Below, piece after piece: positions 54,086 to 63,216 of a stretch of 64,000 nt of DNA. Under the pieces are notes generated by a model. The model was not told the DNA's origin. It searched no databases and saw nothing but the letters and a program-made list of their open reading frames with translations. Position 1 is the stretch's first letter, and each line of letters starts with the position of its first letter. The position numbers and the translations under genes were made by a program. The DNA comes from Polyangia bacterium (lineage in GTDB: Bacteria; Myxococcota_A; Polyangia; Nannocystales; Nannocystaceae), in contig JAUIFF010000020.1 of assembly GCA_030429545.1 (NCBI GenBank), forward strand, positions 107,663-171,662. Reading direction: 5' to 3'.

Positions 54086-54886
54086 GTGTATAACCGCTTG
54101 ACTTATCTTATGACTGGTGTGCTTGCCTGCGCCTGTGCACCCGGGATGGCGACGACGCAGACATCGACCTCCGGTGGCTCCGAGTCGGACACCGGCACGC
54201 ACCTCCCGGCCCCGTGCGAGTCCTATCTCGACTGCCGCGACGAGGCCACGCCGAGCTCGGCCGCCGACGCCCATGCCGAGTTTGGTGTCGATGGCAGTTG
54301 TTGGGAAGACCGCTCCGAGACCGAGTGTGTCGACGCGTGCGAACTGCAGCTCGAGCAGTATGGGATGTCCTACCCCGACATCGAAGCCTGTGGGCCACCG
54401 CCGACCGATGTCACGTTTTCGATTGGCGCGGCCGACTTTGCCGACCCGTCGATGCTCGACATTCCCCCGGCCTACCGACCGCTGGCCAACGGCGACACGC
54501 TCAACCTCGTGCGCGGTGGGCAGGGCCTGTTGATGTTGCCGATCGGTTTTCGCGGGGAGAACTTTGAAGTGCCCGAGGACCCGACCGACTACACCCACCC
54601 AAAGATGCCGATCGTCAACCTGTGGCTCGACATCGAGGGGTACAACATTGGCGTTGGCGGGCATTTTGCTCGGATTGCCAATTATCCGGTTGGCTTTGAG
54701 CCCACAGGCGACGGGGTGCTCGAGCACCTCTACACCGCGATCTTGGTCCCCGACGAGTTTGACGGCGACGTGATCTATGAGCTCGATGGGCTACCCGGGC
54801 AGCTGTGGGTTGAACTGCGCACCTACGAAAATCCCGCGGTCACGCGCGAGGTCGAGGTTGTGATCGCGGTGGGGGACGGGGTCTAG
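54086..54886 (+). CDS. Hypothetical exported lipoprotein
   Basis: This 266-residue frame begins at GTG 54086; ATG 54110 is an alternative. Both give a short signal ending LACAC. A Thr/Ser linker follows, then a Cys-containing segment (CESYLDCRD, CWEDRSETECVDACELQ) and a beta-rich C-terminal domain (INLWLDIEGYNIGVGGHF-like pattern). The family is not recognised; it is typical of myxobacterial surface proteins. Confidence 0.7.
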   Translation: MYNRLTYLMTGVLACACAPGMATTQTSTSGGSESDTGTHLPAPCESYLDCRDEATPSSAADAHAEFGVDGSCWEDRSETECVDACELQLEQYGMSYPDIEACGPPPTDVTFSIGAADFADPSMLDIPPAYRPLANGDTLNLVRGGQGLLMLPIGFRGENFEVPEDPTDYTHPKMPIVNLWLDIEGYNIGVGGHFARIANYPVGFEPTGDGVLEHLYTAILVPDEFDGDVIYELDGLPGQLWVELRTYENPAVTREVEVVIAVGDGV

Positions 54887-54922
54887 CCCGTCTATTTTTA
54901 TTGCTGATACAATTAACCTGGT

Positions 54923-55183
54923 CTACGGCCAAAATATGCCGGCGACGGTGCCCACGATCGTCAGCAATGCCAACAGGCCGGTGCCCCACAGCACGACTGG
55001 TGTTGACCACTTGCCCGGCCCGACGCGGCGCTTTAAAAATCGCAGCCACGCCAGGTGCTCCCAGTTGCCGGCTGTCCACTGCATCACCTGGAGTTCGTCA
55101 TCGAGCTCCTGCTCGGCGCGGGCTCGGCGGTGACGCGCCGCCGCTCGCCGTGCTTTTGAGCGTTTGACCGCCGGATCATCCAC
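54923..55183 (-). CDS. Small basic single-helix membrane protein
   Basis: This 86-residue protein has a very basic N-terminus (KRSKARRAAARHRRARAE) and one C-terminal membrane helix (VVLWGTGLLALLTIVGTVAGIF). It may be a tail-anchored protein. The product is not recognised, but composition and placement between convergent genes support it. Confidence 0.55.
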   Translation of the reverse strand: MDDPAVKRSKARRAAARHRRARAEQELDDELQVMQWTAGNWEHLAWLRFLKRRVGPGKWSTPVVLWGTGLLALLTIVGTVAGIFWP

Positions 55184-55227
55184 AGGGTGACCTTAGCACC
55201 GAACGCGAGGGTTCGGTATAAGGGACT

Positions 55228-56127
55228 GTGACAGCGCGTTTGAAGGTTGCCTGCCGGACCGAGACTGGGCCCGAGCGTCGCGTCAACGAGGACTCGTTCT
55301 TGTTTGACGCCGATCTCCAGCTGTTGGTGGTGTGCGACGGCATGGGTGGCGTGTGCAACGGACGACCGGCCGCCAAGGTGGCGATGTGGACGATCTGTGA
55401 GGTGTTGGCAAAATCATCGGGCGAGCCGAGCGGGCACGATTTGGTGAGGGCCATGCGCGAGGCCCATCAGCGGATCCGTCGCATCGAGCCGCTACTGCCA
55501 GGTGTCGGTGTGACCGCAACATGCTTGCAATTACATGAAAACCGCGACGGTCTCAGGCTCCATGTCGCCCAGGTCGGCGATACGCGGTTGGCCAAACTCA
55601 CCGACGCGGGGTTGGTCACGCTGACCCGCGAGCACACCGTCAAGGGGGAACTGATGGCCACTGGCCAGCCAATACCGCCGGAAAAACGCGAGCTATTTGC
55701 CCGACTCGTCACCCGCGCGCTCGGCTCGGTTCCCGAGTGCTGTGAGATAGATGTTGATACATTTGAGATCGCAGTCGGCGATCGGTTTGTACTCACAACC
55801 GATGGGGCCCATCGCCACGTCAGCCCCGCAGCCATCGTCGCCCACTGTCAACACCACCGCCAAGACATGGCCCTGGCGGTGTCGGGTATTGTTGAAGATG
55901 CAATCAAAGCCGAAGCCGACGACAACGTCACGGCCTGTGTCTTTGAAGTTGTCAACGAGGGGGCGAGCACGGGTGTGGCGAGTATGCACCCACCCAATGT
56001 GTCCTGGCTGTATGCCCCACAGGGGCCGTTACAGCCCGTACCGGCGCACTGGTTGGCCGCAGGCGAACCAATGGCGAGGTTTCAAGCATTCTACGCCGCG
56101 GTCATGGACGAAGCTTATCGGCGCTAG
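55228..56127 (+). CDS. PP2C-family protein phosphatase
   Basis: This 299-residue enzyme removes phosphate from Ser/Thr and would oppose Hanks kinases. Metal-binding motifs are visible: RRVNEDS, VVCDGMGG (Asp37), VAQVGDTRL, LTTDGAHRHV and ADDNVTA. A 60-residue C-terminal extension follows. It starts at GTG. It could act on the targets of the kinases in this genome; no kinase adjoins it. Confidence 0.9.
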   Translation: MTARLKVACRTETGPERRVNEDSFLFDADLQLLVVCDGMGGVCNGRPAAKVAMWTICEVLAKSSGEPSGHDLVRAMREAHQRIRRIEPLLPGVGVTATCLQLHENRDGLRLHVAQVGDTRLAKLTDAGLVTLTREHTVKGELMATGQPIPPEKRELFARLVTRALGSVPECCEIDVDTFEIAVGDRFVLTTDGAHRHVSPAAIVAHCQHHRQDMALAVSGIVEDAIKAEADDNVTACVFEVVNEGASTGVASMHPPNVSWLYAPQGPLQPVPAHWLAAGEPMARFQAFYAAVMDEAYRR

Positions 56128-56179
56128 CGACCGAGCCGCTTGCAACCGGCGCTCGAGCAGTTGCGAAGCACACAACAAC

Positions 56180-56632
56180 TCACTGCAAACTCGCAGCCGT
56201 AACCTGATGACGGTGGGCGAACATCGCTTCGAGGCGGGGGCGGACCAGCCACGGGTCGACCAGCCGGCCGAGGAAGCCAAATGGGGGCTCGTAGGTCACC
56301 CGGTCGATCAGTCGGCTTTTCCCCGATCCCCTGTCCTCAAAGATATGTTCGTGCCGCCAGCTTTTAAACGGCGAGCGCTCGGCAATGTCGACAAATGTGT
56401 AGGGTGGCTCAAACTCGACAATGCGCGCGACCCAGGTTTGCCAAATACCCGGAAACACGCGGGTGCGCATGCTTAGTTGCGCACCTTTCCCGTAGTTTTC
56501 GTCAATCTGGACCAGTTTCATGGCAAATCCGGGCGGGGTGAGTTTGGGCAGGGCCGCCACCGGATCGGCGTGAAACTCCCACAGACGTTGCTGAGAAACC
56601 GGGAGGTCGAGGGTCCATTCAAGCGTCGGCAC
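56180..56632 (-). CDS. SRPBCC (START/cyclase-like) family protein
   Basis: This 150-residue protein has the helix-grip fold pattern: TLEWTLDLPVSQQRLWEFHADP at the start and IDRVTYEPPFGFLGRLVDPWLVRPRLEAMFAHR at the end. Such proteins bind lipids or polyketides. The start is a GTG at 56632; the frame is open further upstream but that part overlaps the neighbouring gene and lacks protein character. Confidence 0.8.
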   Translation of the reverse strand: MPTLEWTLDLPVSQQRLWEFHADPVAALPKLTPPGFAMKLVQIDENYGKGAQLSMRTRVFPGIWQTWVARIVEFEPPYTFVDIAERSPFKSWRHEHIFEDRGSGKSRLIDRVTYEPPFGFLGRLVDPWLVRPRLEAMFAHRHQVTAASLQ

Positions 56633-56730
56633 AGCACCGATATACCCGACTTCTGATGATTTGCACGCGGGCTCTCGCCATCGCCTCGTTCGCCGCCAGT
56701 GAGCATACAACAAGGCGTGACGGAGCAGAT

Positions 56731-58002
56731 CTAGGGGAGGTTCTCGATCGCCTCGCTTGTGCAGTCGGGCCCAGCCGTCAGCGGGTTGCAGCGCGCCGGC
56801 GTGCCATCGGCGAGGTCCATCCAATAGTCGCGGCTGTCAACTGGGCCGGGAAAGTCGTCCTTGAGCATGTGGATCCCGGCGGCCTTGGCCTGCTCAAATT
56901 GCTCAAAGCAGGCATCGTCGCTCTCATCCGCGCCGCAGACGTTGGTGGCGGTGAGCATGTGGCGGGCATGGGCCTCGGCCACATTTGGGTCGCCAGCGCC
57001 GAGCTTGGCCACAGCCGACCACGGGAGGTCAAATTGGCTGCCGCCGGAGCGGGCAAACATCGCCCGCCCGCCGAGGTTGTCGTAGCCATATGTATATTCA
57101 TCGGCGTGGTCGTCCTCGGTGTTGAGCAAAATAAACATGACCTGCCCACGCAGGTCATCGATGTATGGCCAACCATCGTCCTCAAGGGCTGCGCGCACGC
57201 TTTCGGCATTGCCCTGAATATCGTCGGGTGTCAGGAGTTGTGCCTCGTCGATCACCGAGCGGATATCGTCGTCGATCTCGTTCATGTCGTCGATCGGGAG
57301 GCCACCGGTTTCATCCTTGACCTCGATCCACACCATGATCGGCATATGCTCGGGGTGTGCCGTCGACCAGTCTTCGATCACGCTGACGCAGTCGACAAAC
57401 GTGTCGCAGGTCGTGTCCGAGTCGATCGCGGCGATGTGGTAGACCTCTAGTTCACTAAATCCGCGGTGGACATCGAGCTCAAACGCTCGCACGCCCTGCA
57501 TCCCAAGTTGTTGGTCGAGTGGCAGGTGCGAGTACTCGTGGCTGGCATCAAACGGAAACAGCGGTTCGAGGTGGTAACTGTTGTGCGTACCCTTGACCTG
57601 AACTTCATGTAGACGCACCAAATTTTCCTGGCCCCCGGTGTCGCTGTCGGTGGTGTCGGTCGGGTCTTCGGTGGTGGGGTCCGTCGTCGGGTCTTCGGTG
57701 GTCGGGTCTTCGGTGGTCGGGTCCTCGGTGGTCGGATCTTCGGTGGTTGGGTCTTGCGTCGTCGGGCCCTCGGTGGTTGGGTCACCGGTACTATCGCTGT
57801 CACTTTCGGCCTCGCTACCCGATGGAGCCTCAGTCGTTTCTAAGCCCGTACCAGACGTCGTATCGCCGGTTGTGGTCTCGGATGTCCCCGAGGTCTCGGT
57901 CCCGGTCTGCGACGATTCCGTGGACTCGCCCTCCTCGATATTTTGACATCCTGCGGCCAAGCTCAAACAAACCAGGCTAGCTACCCAGACCACGCGCTGC
58001 AT
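56731..58002 (-). CDS. Ca2+-dependent PI-specific phospholipase C-like lipoprotein
   Basis: This 423-residue protein starts at ATG 58002 with a lipoprotein signal ending LAAGC (Cys19). A Thr/Asp/Glu linker includes a repeated TTEDP unit. The catalytic domain (about 135-423) matches the PI-PLC TIM-barrel type: VKGTHNSYHLEP, LDQQLGMQGVRAFELDVH, and PIMVWIEVKDE. Members with this Ca2+-dependent pattern hydrolyse phosphoinositides, which are scarce in most bacteria but occur in some myxobacteria and in eukaryotic prey. Confidence 0.85.
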   Translation of the reverse strand: MQRVVWVASLVCLSLAAGCQNIEEGESTESSQTGTETSGTSETTTGDTTSGTGLETTEAPSGSEAESDSDSTGDPTTEGPTTQDPTTEDPTTEDPTTEDPTTEDPTTDPTTEDPTDTTDSDTGGQENLVRLHEVQVKGTHNSYHLEPLFPFDASHEYSHLPLDQQLGMQGVRAFELDVHRGFSELEVYHIAAIDSDTTCDTFVDCVSVIEDWSTAHPEHMPIMVWIEVKDETGGLPIDDMNEIDDDIRSVIDEAQLLTPDDIQGNAESVRAALEDDGWPYIDDLRGQVMFILLNTEDDHADEYTYGYDNLGGRAMFARSGGSQFDLPWSAVAKLGAGDPNVAEAHARHMLTATNVCGADESDDACFEQFEQAKAAGIHMLKDDFPGPVDSRDYWMDLADGTPARCNPLTAGPDCTSEAIENLP

Positions 58003-58176
58003 CACCCAGACATAACACATTTTGCCGGTTGGGCATCGGCTGGCAACGGAGCCTGTCCCAGGCAACTCAATAATCCCGCAGGTTTGCGAAGGGCGGTTGG
58101 CGGTGGCCGTGCGCGGCGGTGTTCGGAGGTGGCGATTGTACCAACGCAAACGGTTTGGTTTGCTACCTTCTGCGCC

Positions 58177-59793
58177 GTGACGACCGGCAAAAAACCCTGG
58201 AACAAGAAGACGCCACAGGGCCCGTGGGACACGATCGTGATCGGTTCGGGCATGGGGGGGATGACGGCGGCGGCAATGTTGGCCAAGCTCGGCAAGCGCG
58301 TGTTGGTGCTCGAGCAGCACTACGTGCCCGGTGGGTTTACCCACATGTTTAAACGCAAGGGTTACGTCTGGGACGTGGGTGTACATGCGGTCGGCGAGGT
58401 CACCCAGCACAGCCTCACGGGGCGCCTGCTACACATGTTGACCGACGGTGGGTTGCAATGGGCAACCCTGGGGCCGGTGTATGAGCAATTTTATTTCCCC
58501 GACGGGTTTGAGCTCGAGTTTCCCGACTCGCCCCAGCAGTTTCGCCAAAACCTACTCGATGCGTTTCCCGAGGAGCAGGAGGCGATCGACCGCTATATCC
58601 GCTACGTGCGTGAAGTCGCCGGGGCGATGAAGATGTACTACCTCGCCCGCCTGAGTTCGGGAAAGCTCGGGCACCTCAGCGAGAAGTTGTTGGCCCGCAA
58701 GGCCCGCGCTCACCTGACTAAACGGACAGCTGATGTGTTGGCCGACCTCACGCAAAACCCCAAACTGCGGACGATTTTTGCCGCGCAGTGGGGCTACTAC
58801 GGTTCGCCGCCAAATCGTTCCTCGTTTGCCATGCAGGCACTGGTCGTCAAGCACTTCCTGCACGGCGGGTACTATCCGGTGGGTGGCGCCAAACAGATTG
58901 CATTTGGGCTGTTAGGGGCGGTTGCGAAGGCCGGTGGGTGGACCCGGATCGGTGCCGATGTCCAGGAGATTTTGGTCGAAGGTGGTCGCGCGGTCGGGGT
59001 TCGTCTGGCCGATGGCGAGGAGATCCGGGCCCCGCGGATCATCAGTGCCGCGGGGGTTTCGTCGACGGTACAGCGCCTGCTGCCGGCGGCCTACCGGCAA
59101 AAGTCGTGGGCCGAAAAGGTCGCCAAGCTCAACCCCGCCCCCGCCCATGTTTGCCTATACATTGGGTTTCGCGGAGACATTCGCACGGCCGGCGCAGGTT
59201 CGGCCAACAAGTGGTTTTACAACACCTGGGATGCCAACGACGAGGCCTGGGATATTTCTGACCCCGACAATCTCAAGGACGCCTCGGTGCTGTATTGCAG
59301 TTTCCCCTCGCTCAAGGACCCGGAACACGATCCCGGGCCCAAGCAGCTGCACACCGGTGAGGTTGTTACCTTTGTCCCGTGGGACGCGTTTGCCAAATGG
59401 ACCGGGACCCGCTGGCAACGCCGCGGTGAGGACTACGAAGCGCTCAAGGAAAAGTTGCAACAGCACCTACTGGAGCAGTTTTTGCAGCGCATGCCCGAGC
59501 TGCGGCCGATGGTCGATCACGTCGAGCTGTCGACACCGATCAGCACCGACCACTTTTGTCGTCCCGTCAAGGGCTCGATCTATGGGCTCGAGCCCACACC
59601 TGAACGGTTTCGCAACGCCTTTTTGCGGCCGCGCTCGCCAATTCCGGGGTTGCTGTTTGCCGGGAGTGAGGTCACCACCGTGGGGGTGATGGGAGCGATG
59701 ATGGGTGGGGTGTTGGCAGCCGTTTCGGCCGAGCCCTGGGCCGCGTTTTCGCTGCTGCGTGGGCTGGTCAAGCAACAGCGACCCACTGGCTAA
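58177..59793 (+). CDS. FAD-dependent phytoene desaturase / retinol saturase-like oxidoreductase
   Basis: This 538-residue flavoprotein has the FAD-binding motif VIGSGMGGMTAAAMLAKLGKRVLVLEQ, then YVPGGFTHMFKRKGYVWDVGVH, and the C-terminal FAD signature LFAGSEVTTVGVMGAMMGG. It is close in pattern to all-trans-retinol 13,14-reductases and CrtI-type desaturases. The start is GTG 58177; the open frame extends upstream across the divergent lipoprotein promoter. The substrate is a polyene or lipid by family only. Confidence 0.88.
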   Translation: MTTGKKPWNKKTPQGPWDTIVIGSGMGGMTAAAMLAKLGKRVLVLEQHYVPGGFTHMFKRKGYVWDVGVHAVGEVTQHSLTGRLLHMLTDGGLQWATLGPVYEQFYFPDGFELEFPDSPQQFRQNLLDAFPEEQEAIDRYIRYVREVAGAMKMYYLARLSSGKLGHLSEKLLARKARAHLTKRTADVLADLTQNPKLRTIFAAQWGYYGSPPNRSSFAMQALVVKHFLHGGYYPVGGAKQIAFGLLGAVAKAGGWTRIGADVQEILVEGGRAVGVRLADGEEIRAPRIISAAGVSSTVQRLLPAAYRQKSWAEKVAKLNPAPAHVCLYIGFRGDIRTAGAGSANKWFYNTWDANDEAWDISDPDNLKDASVLYCSFPSLKDPEHDPGPKQLHTGEVVTFVPWDAFAKWTGTRWQRRGEDYEALKEKLQQHLLEQFLQRMPELRPMVDHVELSTPISTDHFCRPVKGSIYGLEPTPERFRNAFLRPRSPIPGLLFAGSEVTTVGVMGAMMGGVLAAVSAEPWAAFSLLRGLVKQQRPTG

Positions 59794-60000
59794 GCGCCGG
59801 TGTTGGTTGCCATGTAGCAGGTCGGACATCGGGTGCTGCGACAAACCCTTGCACCCCGCAGGGGTCCGCGGTATCCGCAGACCTCGCGCTTCGATCGTTT
59901 GTCCGGTTTTCGCAGCTCACGGGGAATCCACGGGGACAGTACAAGACCCCATGCACGGGTGGGGTTTACCGAATCCCGCGAGTGCGGTACCGATGCGGGG

Positions 60001-61002
60001 ATGTCCGAACTGATGCGGCTTTGCCTCGAGGGCCCGCGGCCGCGCGGTGAGTGGCCGCCGTCGCGCTTGCTCGGCCGATACTACGGCGGACGCCCAGGGC
60101 CGACGATGATTGTGTTCGGGGGGATTCACGGCAACGAACCTGCCGGTGTACATGCATTGAGTCGGGTGTTTGAGGTGTTGGCGACCCACCGGCTCAACAT
60201 GAACGGCCAGTTGATCGGTCTTGCGGGTAACCGCCCCGCGCTCGCCGAAAACCGCCGCTTCCTCGACGAAGACCTCAACCGCATCTGGGGGCCCGAACGG
60301 GTCGACAGCCCGCCGGGGCAAACACGCGAAGTCGGCGAGCAGCAAGCGTTGCGAACCATTGTCGACGAACTCGCCGGCAGCCAACCCGACCCCCTCGTGT
60401 TGCTTGACCTGCACACCACGTCGGGCACCGGGCCGGCGTTTTGCGGGATGATCGACTCCTACCGCAACCGCCAACTGGCCAAGTCCCTACCGCTGCCAAC
60501 GATCATCGGCTTCGACGACTATGTCCACGGGGCCATGTTGCCGCACTACCATCGGGCCGGGCACACGTGTATAGCGATCGAGGGTGGTCAACACCAGTTG
60601 CCGGAAACCGTCGACCGCTTGGAGTCGGCGATTTGGATCGTTGCCGGTGCGGCTGGGTTATTTGAGCAGTCGCGCGGTCAGGAATTGGTCGGTGCACACC
60701 ACCAGCGGCTGGCCCAGGCGGCGACCGGGTTGCCGGGCATGATTCGCAACTATTACCGCCACCCGGTCGAGGACGGCGATGGGTTTGTCATGCTGCCCGG
60801 TTTCAAAAATTTCACACCGGTCACAGCCGGGCAGCACCTCGCCGATTGCCACGCCGGGCCGGTGCGGGCACCATTCGGCGGTTACCTGTTGATGCCGCTT
60901 TACCAACCCGGTGGGCATGATGGTTTTTTCGTTGCCAAGCCGGTATCCAAGGCGCGCACACTCATTGCCGACAGTTTGCGGGGCCCGCTGTTTCGCGCCT
61001 GA
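60001..61002 (+). CDS. Succinylglutamate desuccinylase/aspartoacylase family hydrolase
   Basis: This 333-residue zinc hydrolase starts at ATG 60001. Zinc ligands are in GGIHGNEPAG (His and Glu) and LLDLHTTSG (His), and IAIEGGQH contains the family's catalytic Glu region. These enzymes cut N-acyl amino acids. It is slightly longer than the bacterial average and has a beta-rich C-terminal half. Confidence 0.88.
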   Translation: MSELMRLCLEGPRPRGEWPPSRLLGRYYGGRPGPTMIVFGGIHGNEPAGVHALSRVFEVLATHRLNMNGQLIGLAGNRPALAENRRFLDEDLNRIWGPERVDSPPGQTREVGEQQALRTIVDELAGSQPDPLVLLDLHTTSGTGPAFCGMIDSYRNRQLAKSLPLPTIIGFDDYVHGAMLPHYHRAGHTCIAIEGGQHQLPETVDRLESAIWIVAGAAGLFEQSRGQELVGAHHQRLAQAATGLPGMIRNYYRHPVEDGDGFVMLPGFKNFTPVTAGQHLADCHAGPVRAPFGGYLLMPLYQPGGHDGFFVAKPVSKARTLIADSLRGPLFRA

Positions 61003-61173
61003 CGAGCGCCTCAAACCTGCTTGAAAGTTCGTCGATGGGTCGGAGGTTGCTAGCGACCACCGGAAGTTGCCATGCGACAGTAGTTGGCGGCCAAAGATGG
61101 CAAAAACGCACCCGCGCGAGAACCTAAGCCAGATACTTTAAGTATTCGCCCTGGGGTTCGCTATGCTCACCCG

Positions 61174-63216
61174 GTGCGTGCTCTGCCCTTTGTTTTTGCT
61201 GTGGCGATCGTGGGCGTTAGCTGTACGCCGCGCCCACCCGATGCCACGACAACCGCGGCTATGGAGCTGGAAATGACCCCAAAAAAACGCCTCCCCGAGC
61301 CACCCGTCGCCCAGGGGTTTCAAGCCGCCGAAGCCCTTGGAGTCACGCCACTTCGCCAGTTTCCCGGACGGCCGATGCTCGCCCACAGCAAGGCCAAAGT
61401 CGTTGTCTGGTCACCGGATGGCGGGCGACTTGCTTCGGCCGGTGGTGGCCAGGGTGGTCTGGCCTATGGGACAGACGCTGTGCAGGTGTGGGACCGCCAC
61501 ACCGGAGCCGCGCTCACCAAGTTTGGGTACCCTAAATTCGAGCCCTCAACACTCGCCTGGACAGGTTCGTGGTTGGTCGGAGTCGAGGTCGCAGCCGAGG
61601 CCGTGGTTTGGGACGCGGAGCGAGGGGCCGTTTTGGGTACTTTTCGTGCGGATACAAGTATCTATGAGCTCGTCTGCGCACAGACGAATCGTCGCTGCGT
61701 GACGGCCGATAGCGATGGCAAGATTGTGCTGTGGGACTTGGAGGGGCTGGGCACGCCGTCCGGCGTCGCCACCCGGGAAGACCTGTGGACCGCCGCCGAC
61801 TCCGTATTTGCATTGGCACTGACCGACGATGGCAAGACTGTTTACGTCCCGAACCACGACAGTGGCAAGTCATCGCTGCACGTATTTGATACGGCCACCA
61901 AAACCCGGCAGCGCAGTTTTCCACTCGAAGGCGAAGTTCGGTCGCTGGCGCTTTATCCCGACGGCAAGCGGATCGCAGTTGGTTGCATCACCCCTAGCGG
62001 AGAGGCGATTGTCGTCCACAGCATGCCAGATGGACAGGTCTTAACGCGCATGTTTGGCCATACACACCACATCTATGGTTTGTCCGTACTTGCCGACGGT
62101 CGACTGCTGAGTGCGAGTGGTGATGGCACGGTCCGTGTGTGGTCGGAGGCAGGGCAGCAGCTTCACACTCTCGACTACGACGGGTCGGCGTTGTGGTCCC
62201 TCCAAGTCTCGCCCGATGGCAAGGAGTTTGCGGTCGCCGGCAATTCCCGCGTGATCCCAGTGTGGACGACCGACACCCTCGCTCGCAAGTTTGACACGAC
62301 CCAGAGCCACGAAGAGCGGGTCTCCGCCATCGCGTTTAGCCCCGACGGGCAGGAGCTCATGAGCGTCGACACCGGCGGGAAACTGCTTGTACGCAACGCA
62401 ACCACGGGTGCTGTGCGGGTTTTGCATACCCAGTCAGATTCGTTCATCAATTTGCAGATACACCCAAATGGCAAGGAATTTCTAACCCTCGACAGCGAGC
62501 AGGTACGCCACTGGGACCTCGAAACAGGAAAGCCTCGCCAGGGGTTTGCCAGTGACCGATTTGCCAACTATTGGTTTCATCCCAACGGCAGACAGCTGCT
62601 GCGTGGTGACCCGAGCCGGGTGGTCGCCGAGATAGATGCCTATACAGGAAGTGTTGCCCGCACATTCGGCACCCCCGAGCCCCACGACGAGATGCGGCAA
62701 AACCTGTTGCGAGCATCGTCGATCACCATTTCTAGTGATGGCAAGTGGATGGCGATGGCCCGTTGGGACCAACCTGTGCATGTCTATGAGCTCGCCACCG
62801 GGGTCCGTGTGCAGGAGTTGATGGGGACACTCGAAGCCGTGTTTCGCCCCGATGGCTCACACCTCGCGGTCGGGGCAGGCACAGTGTCCAAGCGTGGCAA
62901 TGACCTCTCGATCAGGATTTACGAGACGGCCACTTGGCAGCAAAAATCCACCCTGGCAGCCGAACCGACCGGTATGCAATACAGTCCCAACGGCGAGTTG
63001 CTCGCAGTGTTTGAGCACGGAGCCGTGGCACTTTGGGAGCCGTTGGCGGGCAAAAAAGTAGCCCTGCTCAAGGCCCCTGGGCACCAGGTAGCGAGCTTCG
63101 CATTCGCTCCGAACGGCAAAAAAATCGCAACAGGTGGCCACGACGGCTCGGTGTTGACCTGGGAACTCGATGCCGTCTCGGGACCGCGAGCAAACGCGGG
63201 CACAAACGCAAAGTAA
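61174..63216 (+). CDS. WD40-repeat lipoprotein
   Basis: This 680-residue protein starts at GTG 61174 with a short lipoprotein signal (VAIVGVSC). The rest forms WD40/YVTN-like beta-propeller repeats, with units such as VVVWSPDGGRLASAGG, LLSASGDGTVRVWSEAG, AIAFSPDGQELMSVDTGGKLLV and SFAFAPNGKKIATGGHDGSVLTWELD. Probably one or two seven-bladed propellers at the cell surface serving as a protein-binding platform. The true length depends on the GTG start; the frame is open back to 61084. Confidence 0.82.
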   Translation: MRALPFVFAVAIVGVSCTPRPPDATTTAAMELEMTPKKRLPEPPVAQGFQAAEALGVTPLRQFPGRPMLAHSKAKVVVWSPDGGRLASAGGGQGGLAYGTDAVQVWDRHTGAALTKFGYPKFEPSTLAWTGSWLVGVEVAAEAVVWDAERGAVLGTFRADTSIYELVCAQTNRRCVTADSDGKIVLWDLEGLGTPSGVATREDLWTAADSVFALALTDDGKTVYVPNHDSGKSSLHVFDTATKTRQRSFPLEGEVRSLALYPDGKRIAVGCITPSGEAIVVHSMPDGQVLTRMFGHTHHIYGLSVLADGRLLSASGDGTVRVWSEAGQQLHTLDYDGSALWSLQVSPDGKEFAVAGNSRVIPVWTTDTLARKFDTTQSHEERVSAIAFSPDGQELMSVDTGGKLLVRNATTGAVRVLHTQSDSFINLQIHPNGKEFLTLDSEQVRHWDLETGKPRQGFASDRFANYWFHPNGRQLLRGDPSRVVAEIDAYTGSVARTFGTPEPHDEMRQNLLRASSITISSDGKWMAMARWDQPVHVYELATGVRVQELMGTLEAVFRPDGSHLAVGAGTVSKRGNDLSIRIYETATWQQKSTLAAEPTGMQYSPNGELLAVFEHGAVALWEPLAGKKVALLKAPGHQVASFAFAPNGKKIATGGHDGSVLTWELDAVSGPRANAGTNAK

